Part shown: piece after piece, positions 50,101 to 58,454 of the stretch
Numbering within the stretch: the first letter of the stretch is position 1
How the letters are laid out: each line of letters opens with the position of its first letter
DNA from: an uncultured Bacteroidales bacterium
Lineage (GTDB): Bacteria; Bacteroidota; Bacteroidia; Bacteroidales; F082
Direction: 5' to 3'
Assembly (NCBI GenBank): GCA_905234645.1
Contig: CAJOIS010000018.1
Span: 1-64,000, forward strand
Length of the DNA: 64,000 bases
Translations under genes and position numbers: made by a program
Notes under the pieces: model-generated
Seen by the model: the letters and a program-made list of their open reading frames with translations, nothing else
What the model was told of the DNA's origin: nothing
Database searches by the model: none

Positions 50101-50738
50101 TAGTCCCCCGAGACGTTATAGGTCGTCCCGTTCCAAACGTAGCTATCGCACACTTGTTGCCAGAACTCGGTCATGATGTTGTCGCTGACAGACAGATGCA
50201 GGGTGACGATACTGTCGCAGCCTAATGAGCTTTGCAAGGTCACGGTTTGTGTTCCGGCAGCATTGAAAGTCACGCCCTGCCAGGTGTAGGGCAGCGCGTT
50301 GGGACAAATGGTCGCATAGTCGTCGCCTGTTTGTGTCGGGTTTACTGTCAGGTGCAACATTACTATGGAGTCGGCTCCTTGTGGAGTCTGTAAAGTCAAC
50401 ATCTGGACACCGCCAGCATAGAATGTCACGCCTTGCCATGTGTAGGGCAGTTCGCTGTCGCAAATGGTCATATAGTCGTCGCCAATGGAAGGTGGCACGA
50501 TCTGTCCGACGGTGAAGGTGATGCTGTCGAATTTCCGGAAGAGGAAAATGGAGGTCCCGTCAGAGTCGGTGATGTACATCTTGATGGGGTCGTGGTCTTG
50601 GAACTGGATTTTTTCGATGTCGTTCACGTCGTGGTTGTAAACGACGGAGCCGGTACGATGGACATTCATGTGGAAATTCTGAGCCTGAAGTCCCATGCAG
50701 CCAAGCAAAAATGCCAAAACAAACGCTGTCTTTCTCAT
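47115..50738 (-). CDS. 1207-residue secreted protein: six CDSIVTLHL repeats plus Cthe_2159-type beta-solenoid
   Basis: Signal peptide MRKTAFVLAFLLGCMGLQAQ. Residues about 22-85 form a small domain (YNHDVNDIEKIQFQDHDPIK). Six repeats of about 45 residues follow (about 85-380), of two alternating kinds: LPYTWQGVTF...GTQTVTLQT...GCDSIVTLHLTV and SYVWNGTTY...SGDYTQTF...GCDSIVTLHLTI. From about 385 a long right-handed solenoid starts, with units like GTLDITSAGSDGLDFSG, GGTIDMQVAGDGSNGIS and KGISADGNIDISGG, matching the carbohydrate-binding/DUF4353 (Cthe_2159) fold, which binds Ca2+ and polygalacturonate in Clostridium. Two Gly/Pro/Trp-rich linkers (GGGGGWPPGPGGG and GGGGGWPGGGGG) and a final beta domain end it. 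No T9SS tail of its own was seen. Its ATG overlaps the stop of the small T9SS protein as ATGA. Confidence 0.85.
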   Translation of the reverse strand: MRKTAFVLAFLLGCMGLQAQNFHMNVHRTGSVVYNHDVNDIEKIQFQDHDPIKMYITDSDGTSIFLFRKFDSITFTVGQIVPPSIGDDYMTICDSELPYTWQGVTFYAGGVQMLTLQTPQGADSIVMLHLTVNPTQTGDDYATICPNALPYTWQGVTFNAAGTQTVTLQSSLGCDSIVTLHLSVSDNIMTEFWQQVCDSYVWNGTTYNVSGDYTQTFTSSHGCDSIVTLHLTISDDIHTDFSREACESYIWNDFNYTLSGDYTQTFTSAQGCDSIVTLHLTIYHAQTSDDYMEICDNELPYIWQGVVFTTAGTRTVTLQTAHGCDSIVTLHLDVNPTQTSDDYLTINDNELPYTWQGVTFTEEGTQTVTLQTMYGCDSIVTLHLTVVPVPVGDTVYITYNGGSVNVINPFASTGVTVSNSGADVTVNSTRDNVPYVVSGNSSNGSLTMYSSNSFFMALSNLSLTSMSTAAINIASEVDATLQLRGSSTLVDNANSAINGALYAAGGLTIGGSGSMNITGNAKHGILVDGPMTVNSGTIHIVDTDSDAIHGSSNLVWNNGTLDITSAGSDGLDFSGTVTINNGDLSINTTTQSQRGIKVTGLFTMTNGTLNLNVTGADCKGIKGDSNIVLGGGTIDMQVAGDGSNGISSDTDITVSGTNVTIVSTALDGKCFKSDGTFHMGSGSLNITHSGNASKGISTVGDITVTGGAIGINANGNTVVTNNESSYCTAIKSDAAVNINGGELTITLPAANIGGKGISADGTINITNGSVNVTHSGNTSKGISADGNIDISGGTIVINANGSTVVTNNEPSYCTAIKGDSDISISGGDITITLPTSNQGGKGIKCAGNMTISGDNTINIETHGDGATYTASSGTDTYSSSCLRAEGNMEILSGNITLTSTGKAGKGIKVGTKSGNTYTGTYTQGNADGTGPTLTISTSGAQLGSGGGGGWPPGPGGGSSSTKSSSKAIKVGGVATIYGGSTTINTSTTGAEGLESKTQINFEGGQHYFRCYDDCINSAGKIIFNGGVTVAYGYGNDAIDSNAGTAGAITIGNGVAFAYTTKGSPEEGFDCDNNNYIRITGTGIGISAGGSQGGGGGWPGGGGGSGGTITNPAQGYKFYTSSYSFQAGRYYTLSNTSGSGGTNMVTFSFEANCTSNLALITATGMVSGSTYYVKYGNQAPTNPTTAFHGLYLGGTSSASTQAFSFTAQ

Positions 50739-51220
50739 AGCTTTATCATTTTTAGGATGCATGACTGTGTTCTGACCAGATACAAGCCTACCGGTAGGCT
50801 GCTGACATCGACGTCTTGGTCACCGTTGGCCTCAAAGGACTTCACCAATTGCCCATGAATCGAGTAGATTTGGACTTTTTGGCTACCTTTGAGGTTGCGA
50901 AGCGTCATGACGTCGTGGACCGGGTTGGGAAGAATGGCGACGGATGGAACCTGGTTTTCAGGAACATCCATGGTCTCTTCACAGGTGATCTTACGGATTT
51001 CGGCCAAACTGATGTTGGTGACGTTTGAAACACTTACTTGTTCGATGACAAGATAGGTGTTGTCGGAAAAGTAGACTTGGTCGTTCTCTTCCATGATGAA
51101 CGTCTGGACGGTTCCGTCATTCATAAAGACGCTCATCAATGCGGATTGCGCACTCAGCTGGGTGCAAAAGCCCGTTACCATGGCAATGAGCAGCAATCCA
51201 AGTCGGATAATACGTTTCAT
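50735..51220 (-). CDS. small secreted protein with T9SS sorting domain
   Basis: A 161-residue protein with a signal peptide (MKRIIRLGLLLIAMVTGFCT, cleaved near 25), a short domain (MSVFMNDGTVQTFIMEENDQ, then VYFSDNTYLVIE and ISLAEIRKI) resembling the DIEKIQFQDHD region of the next protein, and a T9SS tail (VAILPNPVHDVMTLRNLKGS, then VQIYSIHGQLVKSF, LPVGLYLVRT and KMIKL). It is translationally coupled to the 1207-residue protein (ATGA). One idea is that it is a surface-exported partner that carries the shared N-terminal domain. Its promoter box is TAACTTTG at 51257. Confidence 0.85.
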   Translation of the reverse strand: MKRIIRLGLLLIAMVTGFCTQLSAQSALMSVFMNDGTVQTFIMEENDQVYFSDNTYLVIEQVSVSNVTNISLAEIRKITCEETMDVPENQVPSVAILPNPVHDVMTLRNLKGSQKVQIYSIHGQLVKSFEANGDQDVDVSSLPVGLYLVRTQSCILKMIKL

Positions 51221-51256
51221 AACAAAAAAAGTAAATTTTGAAAAAATTATAAAATG

Positions 51257-51264
51257 CAAAGTTA
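51257..51264 (-). promoter_or_regulatory. promoter -7 box of the two-gene T9SS operon
   Basis: TAACTTTG on the minus strand, 36 bases before the ATG at 51220. Confidence 0.6.
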
Positions 51265-51323
51265 CGACTTTTCATTGAAAAGCCGGTCCGTTTTATTGAC
51301 GAAAAAGTCCAATTGAGAAGGAA

Positions 51324-53594
51324 TTATTCGGTATCGGAGAGCATATAAGGTCCTGTAATTGAGGACTTGCAGCCCGTCATCTGCTTAGGTGTGCCTGTGA
51401 AGATGACCTTGCCGCCCATGGCACCGCCGCCGGGACCGAGCTCGATGAGGTAGTCGCACGCCTTCAGCATCTCTATGTTGTGCTCGATGAGGAAGATGGT
51501 GTTGCCTGCTTCGACCATGGTGTCGAACAGGTCGAGGATGCGCTTGATGTCGTTGAGGTGGAGGCCGTCGGAAGGCTCGTCCATGATGAAGATCTTGCCT
51601 GCGTCGCGAAGATAGGAAGCCAACTTGATGCGCTGCAGCTCGCCGCCCGAGAGGGTCGAAAGCGACTGGTTCAGGTGGAGGTAGCCCAATCCGACCTTTC
51701 GCAAAGGCTCTAGCTTCTCGGCAATGACGGTGCCAGCAAACATTTCAGAGGCCTTGTTGGCCGTCAGGTCCATCACTTCGGCGATGTTCATGCCGTTGAC
51801 TGTATAGGATAAGACTACACTATTGTAGCGTAATCCGCTACAGGCCTCACAGGTGGTCTCGATGGCGTCCATGAATGCCATGTCGCTGACGATGACGCCT
51901 TTGCCTTGACATACAGGACAGCCGCCCTTGCCGTTGAAGGAGAAGAGGTCGGCTTTGGTTTTGTTGACCTTGGCGAAGAGTTTCCGGATGTCGTCGGCCA
52001 CTTCGAGATAGGTGGCGGGGGTGGAGCGCAGACTGATGCCGATGTTCTTCTGGCTGATGTAGACGATTTCCTCGGGCTGTGGATAGGCCTTGCGGAAACA
52101 CTCCATCAGTGAGCTCTTGCCCGAACCCGCCACGCCCGCGATGCCGCACATCACGCCCAAGGGCAAATTGACGCTCAAGCCCTTGATATTGTGTAGGGTA
52201 GCGTTCTTCAAGTGGAAAAATGCTTTGGGTTGGCGAACTTGTTCCTTGATGGTGCTCGTTGCGCTGAGCGAAGTGCCTGTAAGTGTTTGGCTGTGAAGTA
52301 ATTCATCGTAACTGCCTTCAAAGACGATTTCGCCGCCTTTCATGCCCGCGCCCGGACCCATGTCAATAATGTGGTCGGCGATTTTGATCATGTCCTTGTG
52401 GTGCTCCACGAGGATGACAGTGTTGCCGTGGTTTTTCAGTTTCTGCACTGATTTCTGCATGAGCAAAATGTCGTGGTTGTGCAGACCCACGCTGGGCTCG
52501 TCGAGGATGTACATCACGTCGGAGAGGGGCGAGTTGATGTATTTGGCGATTTTGCAGCGCTGTGCCTCGCCGCCCGAGAGCGTGCCGATGGCGCGGTCGA
52601 GGGTAAGGTATCCAAGGCCGATTTCCTCCAAGGCGGCCAGTCGTTCAATGGTGGCGTGTTTGATGTCTTCAGCAAGCGGGTTGTCGATGGTCTCCATCCA
52701 CTGGCGGCAGTCGGCGATGCTCATAGCGGTCACCTCGGCGATGTTCACGCCCTTGATTTTGCAGGAACGGATTTTTTCGTTGAGGCGCGTGCCGCCACAA
52801 TCGGGACAAGTGCCCATGGTGAGCATGGGGTTGAGCACTGCAGCGTGGAGCAATCCTTCTTCCGAGTTGATGATGCTGCGGTACATGCGCGGGATGAGGC
52901 CTTCGTATTTCGCGCTCTTCGGCCAGTTCGATGGCGGGTTCTTCAATTTGATTTGCGGCGAATTGAGAAACAAGTCGAGTTCTTCGGGTGAGTAGTCCTT
53001 GATTTTCTTGTCCAAGTCGAAGAGGCCGCTGTGGGCATAACGGATCCAGCGCCAGCCGCCCTTGCCGAAAGCGATGTAGTGGATGGTGTCCTCGTCGTTG
53101 AGCGACTTGTTGAAGTCGACGAGTTTGTGGATGTCCAACTCGCGGATTTCACCCAATCCCGCGCAACGCGGACAGCTGCCCGAAGGGTGGTTGAAAGAGA
53201 AAGCGTCGGAATAGCCCACAAAAGGCTGACCGATGCGTGAGAACAGCAGACGCAACAAGGCGTAGATGTCGGTATAGGTACCTACCGTCGAGCGCGAATT
53301 GGAAGTGGGCTTGCGTTGCTCGATGACGATGGCGATAGGCAGGTTCTCGATGTCGCCGACGTGGGGACGGCCGTATTTGGGGAGGTATTGTTGCGTGAAG
53401 GAAGGGAAAGTGTCGTTCAGCTCGCGGCGCGACTTGGCAGCAATAGTGTCTAACACCAAGGACGACTTGCCCGAGCCCGAAACACCTGTCACTACAGTGA
53501 TCTGCCGTTTCGGAATCTTTACGGTGACGTGTTTGAGGTTGTTCTCTGTGGCGTCTTTGATGAGGATATGGTCGAATTCGGAGGTGCTTCCCAT
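51324..53594 (-). CDS. UvrA-like ABC ATPase (short paralogue)
   Basis: A 756-residue protein with two ABC ATPase units in UvrA order: Walker A GVSGSGKSSLV (about 36-46), a Cys-rich strip (CPRCAGLG), CPDCGGTR, signature LSGGEAQR, Walker B YILDEPSVGLH, then Walker A GVAGSGKSSLM, CPVCQGKG with CEACSG, LSGGELQR and FIMDEPSDGLH. Canonical UvrA is about 940 residues. This form lacks much of the UvrB-binding and insertion regions, and its first zinc module is reduced. Such short paralogues are linked to drug or DNA-damage tolerance in other bacteria, so the role in excision repair is doubtful. It lies 11 bases after the end of the amidohydrolase gene on the same strand. Confidence 0.87.
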   Translation of the reverse strand: MGSTSEFDHILIKDATENNLKHVTVKIPKRQITVVTGVSGSGKSSLVLDTIAAKSRRELNDTFPSFTQQYLPKYGRPHVGDIENLPIAIVIEQRKPTSNSRSTVGTYTDIYALLRLLFSRIGQPFVGYSDAFSFNHPSGSCPRCAGLGEIRELDIHKLVDFNKSLNDEDTIHYIAFGKGGWRWIRYAHSGLFDLDKKIKDYSPEELDLFLNSPQIKLKNPPSNWPKSAKYEGLIPRMYRSIINSEEGLLHAAVLNPMLTMGTCPDCGGTRLNEKIRSCKIKGVNIAEVTAMSIADCRQWMETIDNPLAEDIKHATIERLAALEEIGLGYLTLDRAIGTLSGGEAQRCKIAKYINSPLSDVMYILDEPSVGLHNHDILLMQKSVQKLKNHGNTVILVEHHKDMIKIADHIIDMGPGAGMKGGEIVFEGSYDELLHSQTLTGTSLSATSTIKEQVRQPKAFFHLKNATLHNIKGLSVNLPLGVMCGIAGVAGSGKSSLMECFRKAYPQPEEIVYISQKNIGISLRSTPATYLEVADDIRKLFAKVNKTKADLFSFNGKGGCPVCQGKGVIVSDMAFMDAIETTCEACSGLRYNSVVLSYTVNGMNIAEVMDLTANKASEMFAGTVIAEKLEPLRKVGLGYLHLNQSLSTLSGGELQRIKLASYLRDAGKIFIMDEPSDGLHLNDIKRILDLFDTMVEAGNTIFLIEHNIEMLKACDYLIELGPGGGAMGGKVIFTGTPKQMTGCKSSITGPYMLSDTE

Positions 53595-53605
53595 GGTAAT
53601 TGGAG

Positions 53606-55231
53606 TTAATGGATATGGCACATCTTTACTTTGGCTTCGGGGATCTCGTTCTCTGCCACAGTCATGATGTCTCGGTCAAGGATCACGAAATCGGCGTCTT
53701 TCCCGACTTCGATGCTGCCTTTGCGGTTTTCGAGGAAACAGCCTTTGGCCACCCAAATCGTGATGGAACGCAGGGCTTGTTCGCGGGTCAGAGCGTTCTC
53801 CATTTGGAAGCCTTCGGCGGGCGTGCCGTCCAAGTGTTTGCGGGCGACGGCAGCATAGAAAGTGAGAATTGGGCTGATGTCCTCGATGGGGAAGTCGGTG
53901 CCGTTCACCACCCAACCGTTTTGTTGCAGCAGGCGCTGGTAAGCGTAGGCGTTTTTGATGCGGTCGCCGAGACGTTCGTCGGCCCAGTCCATGTCGGAGG
54001 TGCAGTGCGTGGTCTGGATGGAAGGAATGACGGAATACTCTCCATAGCGTTGGAAGTCGGCTTCATCGACCACCTGCGAGTGCTCGATGCGCCAACGGAG
54101 GTCGTTCTGGCCTTTAAGGTATTCAGAGTAGATGTCCAGGATATGGTGTACGCCGCCGTCTCCGATGGCATGGCAGCAGACCTGATAGCCGGCATCGTAG
54201 GCCTTCTGGCAGACATGGCGGTAGAAGTCGTCGCTTTCCACTATCAGGCCGGTGTTTTCGGGGTCGTCGGAATAGGGCTCAAGCAGTTTGGCGCCACGTG
54301 AGCCTAAGGCACCGTCGGCATAGATTTTCACGCTTCTGACGGTGAGCCGTTCCTTGTCGATAACGCCTTGCTGCATAAAGTGGTCCATCGTCTCGTCGTC
54401 GGGGTTGACCATGGCGTTGACGTGCATCTTGAGTAGTCCGGCCAGTTGCAGGCTGTCGATGAGTTCGATGGTGGTGATGTCTTGCCCCGCATCGGTGACG
54501 CTGGTCAGGCCGACCGCCATGCAGTTCTCCTGGGCTTTCATGAAGGCTTGGACGCGTTGCGCCGTCTCCATCTTTGGTACCAAGGCCTTGGCCGCATCAG
54601 CCAGGTTGTCTAATAGCACGCCTGTGCAGCGCCCGTCCTTGATGATGGCCATGCCACCGTCCATCTTCGTGTTTTCATCGATGTTCGCCAACACCAACAC
54701 TTCCTTGGAAACCAATACTGCGTGACCGTCCACACGAGTCAGCAGAACTTTCTTGTTGGGGAAGACCTCGGCTAGTCTCGTATTGTTGGGGAACTCGGCC
54801 ACCTCCCAGAGGTTTTGGTCCCAGCCGCGACCCAGCAGCCACTCGGCAGGGTAGAGGCTGTCGTGCACCTTGAGGCGTTCGATGACCTCGTCGAAGGAGC
54901 GGCAGCCTTTCAGGTTAGCCCAGCGGACGAGATTCTCGCCGTAGCCCGTGAAGTGGCAATGCCCGTCCATGAAGCCGGGATATACCGCGTCGCCTTGGGC
55001 GTCGATGGTTTCCTCAGCGGAGTATTGGCTCATGATGGTCTCTTCGTCGCCGACGGCGACAAACTTACCGTCTTTCACGGCAAAGGCTTGGGCTTTGGAG
55101 AAATCGTCGTCGACGGTGTAGATGTTGGCATTGTGGACGATGAGGTCGACAGGTGTTTTGTGGTTGCAGCAGGTCATAATCATTAGAATTAAAGTGCAGA
55201 GTGCAGGAAGAATGGTATTACGTGTTGTCAT
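53606..55231 (-). CDS. amidohydrolase lipoprotein (YtcJ-like)
   Basis: A 541-residue protein. N-terminal lipoprotein signal MTTRNTILPALCTLILMIMTC (lipid-anchor Cys about residue 21). The TIM-barrel metal site starts with GFMDGHCHF (about 87-95). A Lys (VKIYADGALGSRGA, about 304-317), CHAIGDGG (about 350-357), IEHSQVV (about 383-389), and GTDFPI (about 454-459) are the YtcJ/NfdA-type metal ligands. This group hydrolyses N-acyl or N-substituted compounds; the substrate is unknown. The WYL gene ends 38 bases upstream and the UvrA-like gene starts 11 bases downstream. Confidence 0.85.
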   Translation of the reverse strand: MTTRNTILPALCTLILMIMTCCNHKTPVDLIVHNANIYTVDDDFSKAQAFAVKDGKFVAVGDEETIMSQYSAEETIDAQGDAVYPGFMDGHCHFTGYGENLVRWANLKGCRSFDEVIERLKVHDSLYPAEWLLGRGWDQNLWEVAEFPNNTRLAEVFPNKKVLLTRVDGHAVLVSKEVLVLANIDENTKMDGGMAIIKDGRCTGVLLDNLADAAKALVPKMETAQRVQAFMKAQENCMAVGLTSVTDAGQDITTIELIDSLQLAGLLKMHVNAMVNPDDETMDHFMQQGVIDKERLTVRSVKIYADGALGSRGAKLLEPYSDDPENTGLIVESDDFYRHVCQKAYDAGYQVCCHAIGDGGVHHILDIYSEYLKGQNDLRWRIEHSQVVDEADFQRYGEYSVIPSIQTTHCTSDMDWADERLGDRIKNAYAYQRLLQQNGWVVNGTDFPIEDISPILTFYAAVARKHLDGTPAEGFQMENALTREQALRSITIWVAKGCFLENRKGSIEVGKDADFVILDRDIMTVAENEIPEAKVKMCHIH

Positions 55232-55269
55232 GGTTTTTGTTTTATAGTATTAGTTCGGCTCAGGCTGAA

Positions 55270-56187
55270 TCAACGAGTATGGGGGTGATTGTATTTCTCA
55301 CATGTGTCCTTGAGCTTTTTGGCAATCTCCTCCCGCAGCCATTGTGGTTCCAGCACCTCTATGTCTGGTGCTTGCGAGAGAATCTCCTGCTGGAAATCGA
55401 ACTCAGGGCAAAGACGTAATTCAAAAACACTGTAACCATCGCCGCGCTCAACCTCTTTTTGGGAAGGATGCAGCGGCAACGAGCGCAGGTAATTCGACTG
55501 GTTGGTGCTCACTTTCAATTTGACGGTCTCAACCTCGGGATCCTCATGGGCGATGATGCCGTAGAAGTCCTCGAAGAATGCCGCAGGATCGAATGACTTG
55601 GGCATCTTGAACCGCTTGTCGGTCAATGCCAAATCTACGATTCGGTCGAGCGCATAGACGCGCACCTGCTTGAATCCGACACTCCTGCCCACCATATACC
55701 AACGTTGCTTGAAGAGCTTCACACAATAGGGCTCCAGGTCGAATGTGTTGCTCTCATCCCTCAAATAGCTTTGATAGGTAATGGTGAGCATGAGGTTTGA
55801 CTTCATCGCCTTGATGATAGGCTCCAAGTGGTCCTTCACCGAGGGCACCTCTTCCAGCAGGATGCGGTCTTTGAGTTGTCGGTTCTCCATAAGCAGGTTG
55901 CTGGTGGAGATGGTGTTGAGCAGCCAGTTGCGCAGTCCGCCCTGCTTGATTTCCTCGGCGTTTTCGATGTAATAGCGGAAATCTCCAAAATGCTCGCATC
56001 GGATGACGAGGCCGAAAAGTTCTTCCGCCTCGTTAATCCAAGTGTGAAAGGTCCGCTTGGGGATTTCCAGCCCTTCGCTGATATCGTTGTTGAGCCACCG
56101 CCGGTTGATCTCTTCATACGAGATATATTTCGCGTTGTAGATGGTCTCGACGAGCCAGACGTATTTGTTTAGGAGGTTTTTGGACAT
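55270..56187 (-). CDS. WYL-domain transcriptional regulator
   Basis: A 305-residue regulator. The N-terminal half is a helix-turn-helix-like segment (SYEEINRRWLNNDISEGLEI, then PKRTFHTWINEAEELFG). The WYL domain (about 130-220) contains TITYQSYLRDESNTFDLEPY, then CVKLFKQRWYMVGRS and VRVYALDRIVDL; a C-terminal WCX part follows. WYL proteins bind ligands, often nucleotides or ssDNA, and commonly control defence or stress genes. It starts 6 bases after the RhuM-Fic gene, so the two share a transcript, and it may regulate that gene. Confidence 0.88.
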   Translation of the reverse strand: MSKNLLNKYVWLVETIYNAKYISYEEINRRWLNNDISEGLEIPKRTFHTWINEAEELFGLVIRCEHFGDFRYYIENAEEIKQGGLRNWLLNTISTSNLLMENRQLKDRILLEEVPSVKDHLEPIIKAMKSNLMLTITYQSYLRDESNTFDLEPYCVKLFKQRWYMVGRSVGFKQVRVYALDRIVDLALTDKRFKMPKSFDPAAFFEDFYGIIAHEDPEVETVKLKVSTNQSNYLRSLPLHPSQKEVERGDGYSVFELRLCPEFDFQQEILSQAPDIEVLEPQWLREEIAKKLKDTCEKYNHPHTR

Positions 56188-56193
56188 GAGGCT

Positions 56194-57183
56194 TTAGTTT
56201 TTCTGATTAATCAAATTCACTACAACCTTCACCATCACATCCTTTTCTTCAGGCTTGCTTTCGGCAATCATCAGTGTTAATGCAACCAAAGTGCTGTCGG
56301 CGATACGCTTGGTTCCATCTTCGCGATAAAGAATGCCGTTGTTGTTAAGGAACCACAAGAACAACGTGGCGGCAATGCGTTTGTTGCCGTCGCTAAACGA
56401 GTGGTTCTTTGTGACGAGATACAGCAGCATAGCTGCTTTTTCCTCAACGCTCGGATAAAGGTCGTCGCCTCCAAAAGTTTGGTAAATCTGCCCTATGCTG
56501 CTTTTGAAAGAATCGTCTTTTTCGTTGCCAAACAGCGAACTGCCGCCGAACTTTTCACGCAAAGCTGCGATGGCTTGCATAGCGTTGTCGTATGTCGCTT
56601 GAAACTTTTCCTCCTGTGTGGTCTCTTTTACTCCCAGACGTTGGTAGTCGTAGTCATCAAGCGTATCCAAAGCGTAGGTGTAATCAACAACAATGTCAAA
56701 CAAGACTTGGTTTTCGTCGTTTTTCAGCAAAGGTTGGTTTTGCAGAGTCCGTCCTACCATTTGAACCAGTTGACGGAGTTCGCTGATTTGATTTCTACGA
56801 ATTCTCTCGTTTACTGCATAACCTTTTAACAGATAGTCCTTCAGCACTTTGTTGGCCCATTGGCGGAATTGTACACCGCGCTGGCTTTTGACGCGATATC
56901 CGACAGAGGTAATCACTTCAAGGTTGAAATACTCAGTGTCGTGTGTTTGGGTTTTCCCTTCTATGGCTCCATGTTGAGTGGTAGTCGCAAATTTTGCGAC
57001 TACCACTGAACCTGACAACTCTTCTTGAAGAGCATTGTTGATATGCTTGCTAATGGTCTTGTAATCACGATCAAATAGAACAGCGATTTGATGGCGAGTA
57101 AGCCATATCATATCGTTTTCCATACGAACATCTATTCTTGTTTGCCCGTCTTCAGTTTGGTATATGATGATCTGGTTTTCCAT
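56194..57183 (-). CDS. RhuM-family protein with Fic/DOC domain
   Basis: A 329-residue protein. The N-terminal RhuM/virulence-protein part (QIIIYQTEDGQTRIDVRMEN, then IWLTRHQIAVLFDRDYKTIS and TSVGYRVKSQRGVQFRQWAN) ends near 180. The C-terminal Fic domain has the motif KNHSFSDGNKRIAA (His261, Asp, Gly-Asn, Lys-Arg), which fits H-x-F-x-D/E-G-N-x-R for AMP or phosphate transfer. In related doc-type proteins the domain modifies translation factors; the target here is unknown. No separate inhibitory motif (S/T-x-x-x-E-G/N) stands out next to it. I chose ATG at 57183; a start two codons earlier is equal. The promoter box is TATCTTTG. WYL follows at 6 bases. Confidence 0.87.
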   Translation of the reverse strand: MENQIIIYQTEDGQTRIDVRMENDMIWLTRHQIAVLFDRDYKTISKHINNALQEELSGSVVVAKFATTTQHGAIEGKTQTHDTEYFNLEVITSVGYRVKSQRGVQFRQWANKVLKDYLLKGYAVNERIRRNQISELRQLVQMVGRTLQNQPLLKNDENQVLFDIVVDYTYALDTLDDYDYQRLGVKETTQEEKFQATYDNAMQAIAALREKFGGSSLFGNEKDDSFKSSIGQIYQTFGGDDLYPSVEEKAAMLLYLVTKNHSFSDGNKRIAATLFLWFLNNNGILYREDGTKRIADSTLVALTLMIAESKPEEKDVMVKVVVNLINQKN

Positions 57184-57206
57184 GGCCATGTGGGAATTAG
57201 TCGCTG

Positions 57207-57214
57207 CAAAGATA
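57207..57214 (-). promoter_or_regulatory. promoter -7 box of the RhuM-Fic gene
   Basis: TATCTTTG on the minus strand, 23 bases before the ATG at 57183. Confidence 0.6.
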
Positions 57215-57254
57215 TAAAAATGCCATGCCAAATCATCGAGCAAACTCAAAAATC

Positions 57255-57893
57255 CTATTCGACGATTTCTACTTTAAATTCATAGTAAAAATCACGACAA
57301 TAGATGAAGTCGGTGATGGCAAATTCAGTGTGGTCGAACAGGTTGTGGAAGGCATCGATCAGATGGAGGTCTTTGGTCAGTTCCTGGTCAAGGCCTTCAT
57401 TCCAGTTGGGCGGCTGGCAATTCATCCCAATGAAGTCGTCGAAGGTTTCGTTTGTATCCTGGTTTAATCTGAAAGGAAAGGTTACTCCGCTGTCGTACAA
57501 CACATTCCATCCGGAATCCTGCAAGGCTTCCCACAGCTCCTGACGGTCTTCCCCTTGTACGGGGTGTAGTTTTGGATAGATGTTGTTCAAGTAGCAGCAA
57601 GCTTCCACCGAGACATATTCGCCCAAGCCTTTGTTGGCTTCGTAAATGGCATAAGCCTTATCGTACATCTTCCGCAAAGCCTCGCGCAGCGCATCGTTGA
57701 AAGCAATGATGTCGGGCAGCAGCTCTTCTTGGTGTTGCAGCATATAATGGTCAATAATGTTTTTTCTGACCTGGAGCAAGCTGCGTTCATTAGTATAGTC
57801 GTGATGTTTGGCATACGGCCCATTATAGGCAAGAATGATTTGTTCTTCAAGTTTCTGCAAGGCGTAATCCTGTAATGCTTCTTTGATGCTCAT
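57255..57893 (-). CDS. hypothetical protein, 212 residues
   Basis: A soluble protein without a signal peptide or membrane segment, rich in charged residues and helix-prone in its first half (MSIKEALQDYALQKLEEQII, then IIDHYMLQHQEELLPDIIAF). An aromatic and acidic second half ends VEIVE. I do not recognise a family. Other visible traits: several Trp/Tyr/Phe (WEALQDSGWNVLYD, DFIYCRDFYYEFKV), PPNWNEGLDQELTKDLHLID, and no Cys pair. It stands upstream of the RhuM-Fic/WYL pair on the same strand, with 71 bases and a promoter box between them. A role in the same system is possible but unproven. It ends with TAG, one of the few such stops in the window. Confidence 0.6.
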   Translation of the reverse strand: MSIKEALQDYALQKLEEQIILAYNGPYAKHHDYTNERSLLQVRKNIIDHYMLQHQEELLPDIIAFNDALREALRKMYDKAYAIYEANKGLGEYVSVEACCYLNNIYPKLHPVQGEDRQELWEALQDSGWNVLYDSGVTFPFRLNQDTNETFDDFIGMNCQPPNWNEGLDQELTKDLHLIDAFHNLFDHTEFAITDFIYCRDFYYEFKVEIVE

Positions 57894-57905
57894 GGTGTTA
57901 TACAT

Positions 57906-58454
57906 TGAAGGTTTTCAATCGATATTATGTTTGAAATGACAAATTCTAGACGTTTTTTTATTATGCCACAAAGAAAAAGAAAGCTTATGCCATATCGCGG
58001 CACAAGTTAAGTAAGGAACGAAATTTGTGCATTTTTTTTGGCAGAAGTTAAAGCACTACACTGAATCAGGGGACTGGTTTTTGCGGTTGCCAAATAAACG
58101 AATTGCAGCAACTATAGCAAACGCCCTGATTCGGGTCGGTCTCCGCCTTGTTTCGGGTCGGTGGTTCCTGGTGTGCGGGACTTTTTCTTCAATTGGGAAA
58201 CCGACAAACAAATGAATTTTACGTTTTACGTTTTACATTTTTGGGTGAGGGAGGTACCTGCCCGCTCCCTACTTCCTACCTGATTGCTCCCTGATTTCTC
58301 TCTGATTCTCCCTGAAATCAGAGACAAATAGGTATCATGTCGTTCTTATTCAAGCAGTTGGTTAATAGTTAGTTGCATGCAACCAGAATAAGTTGCAAAA
58401 CACTCTCGCATTGCCGTATCTTTGCAGCGTGCACTTCGTTCTTTGACATGTTGA
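57906..58454. other. about 550 bases without a convincing gene
   Basis: No open frame with coding character. A 62-codon frame on the plus strand (58027-58215) has no family look. The stretch holds two copies of TTCGGGTCGGT (58129-58139 and 58157-58167), an ACGTTTTACGTTTTAC run, a pyrimidine-rich region with CTGATTGCTCCCTGATTTC, and a plus-strand TATCTTTG (58417-58424) followed by GTTCTTTGACA (58438-58448). This may be the relic of a gene or of an rRNA leader. Confidence 0.4.

Noticed and set aside
58027-58215. 62-codon plus-strand frame
   Set aside because: No motif, no ribosome site and no promoter just before it.
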